Assembly (NCBI GenBank): GCA_937868675.1
Contig: CALMNJ010000454.1
Coordinates: 1 to 6,425, forward strand
DNA: 6,425 nt
Reading direction: 5' to 3'
From: an uncultured Bacteroidota bacterium
GTDB taxonomy: Bacteria; Bacteroidota; Bacteroidia; B-17B0; Aurantibacillaceae
Below, one piece after another: positions 6,006 to 6,425 of this stretch; positions within the stretch are counted from its first letter, which is position 1, and every line of letters begins with the position of its first letter. Made by a program: the position numbers and the translations under genes. Under the pieces are notes generated by a model. The model had not been told where the DNA came from. It saw only the letters and a program-made list of their open reading frames with translations, and searched no databases.

Positions 6006-6425
6006 TTAATCCACATCGGTAACGCCACCGCTCAAAACAAACTTCATGGCCTCGGCCGGCTCCATATCCAGTGCGGTAACATTCTCTTTTGGCACCAAGA
6101 GTAGTTTGCCCGAAAGCGAATACGAAAAGGGCATATATACGGCCACATGGCCTGCAAGGCCGAGTTCATCGAGATCGGGACGGGTTATGAAACCGATTTC
6201 CTTAGTGCCTGCCTGGGGATTGGTAAGTACCAGCACCGGCCGGTTAAATTTTTTCTTATTACCAACAAAGGCATTGGTAAAGTCTTTTACCGGTGAATAA
6301 ATATGTCGTATGAACGGCGCATGCTCCAGTTTTTCTTCAAAATAACTGAACACTTCCTTAAAGACAAATGAAGAAGCCAGAACACCCAGCAATGAAATAA
6401 AGGCCAGAGTAAGCAGTAAGCCCAG
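6006..6425 (-). CDS. DUF502 family membrane protein, partial (N-terminus beyond window)
   Basis: The reading frame is open to the right edge, so the start lies outside; 139 residues and the TAA stop are visible. The family is usually about 200 residues with two N-terminal membrane helices and a conserved soluble C-terminal domain. What is seen begins inside a hydrophobic helix (visible residues 1-22) that matches the second helix. It is followed by the family-typical IRHIYSPVKDF (39-49), the IGFITRPDL strand (77-85) and GHVAVYMPFSYSLSGKLLLV (92-111), then PKENVTALDM and the C-terminal LSGGV. A TTG at 6392-6390 could be taken as a start, but it falls inside the membrane helix and would split it, so it is not the real one. 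The molecular function of DUF502 is unknown. The stop is 63 bases upstream of the ABC ATPase gene on the same strand, so co-transcription is possible but not shown. Confidence 0.88.
   Translation of the reverse strand: MGLLLTLAFISLLGVLASSFVFKEVFSYFEEKLEHAPFIRHIYSPVKDFTNAFVGNKKKFNRPVLVLTNPQAGTKEIGFITRPDLDELGLAGHVAVYMPFSYSLSGKLLLVPKENVTALDMEPAEAMKFVLSGGVTDVD

Noticed and set aside
6390..6392. TTG as the start of the DUF502 protein
   Set aside because: It falls inside the membrane helix; the frame continues upstream with hydrophobic residues to the window edge, so the gene is partial and not short.

Overview
The window looks like ordinary chromosomal DNA from a member of the Bacteroidota. This rests on three things: the starts lack recognisable Shine-Dalgarno sequences, matches to the Bacteroidota -7 promoter element (TAnnTTTG) sit upstream of two genes, and the proteins have the character of that phylum. 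These include a fused formiminotransferase-cyclodeaminase, a NatA/NatB-type ABC-2 exporter and a DUF502 membrane protein. I cannot name the genus. Base composition and coding style look uniform throughout. I saw no tRNA, rRNA, insertion sequence, integrase, CRISPR array or phage gene.

Layout, left to right: (1) tsaD on the + strand (62-1090), an intact tRNA t6A37 threonylcarbamoyltransferase. (2) A convergent small exported protein on the - strand (1141-1680), a probable beta-barrel outer-membrane protein of unknown function. (3) A 211-base divergent spacer (1681-1891) with weak promoter-like signals in both directions. (4) ftcD on the + strand (1892-3580), a bifunctional formimidoyltransferase/cyclodeaminase. 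(5) A convergent junction (3581-3639) with a weak inverted repeat. (6) A - strand run, transcribed right to left, of a DUF502 membrane protein cut by the right edge (6006 to beyond 6425), a NatA-like ATPase (4989-5942) and a NatB-like permease (3640-4977). The two ABC genes are 11 bases apart and almost certainly form one operon. DUF502 is 63 bases upstream, with a promoter-like element in between, so its co-transcription is uncertain.

Functionally the window mixes unrelated housekeeping and accessory roles: tRNA modification, the one-carbon branch of histidine degradation, an export-type ABC transporter and envelope proteins. The only clear working unit is the ABC ATPase-permease pair. I found no convincing evidence of a previously undescribed system. 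The least explained items are the orphan exported barrel protein, the possibly leaderless start in front of it, the long charged loop of the permease and its unidentified substrate.
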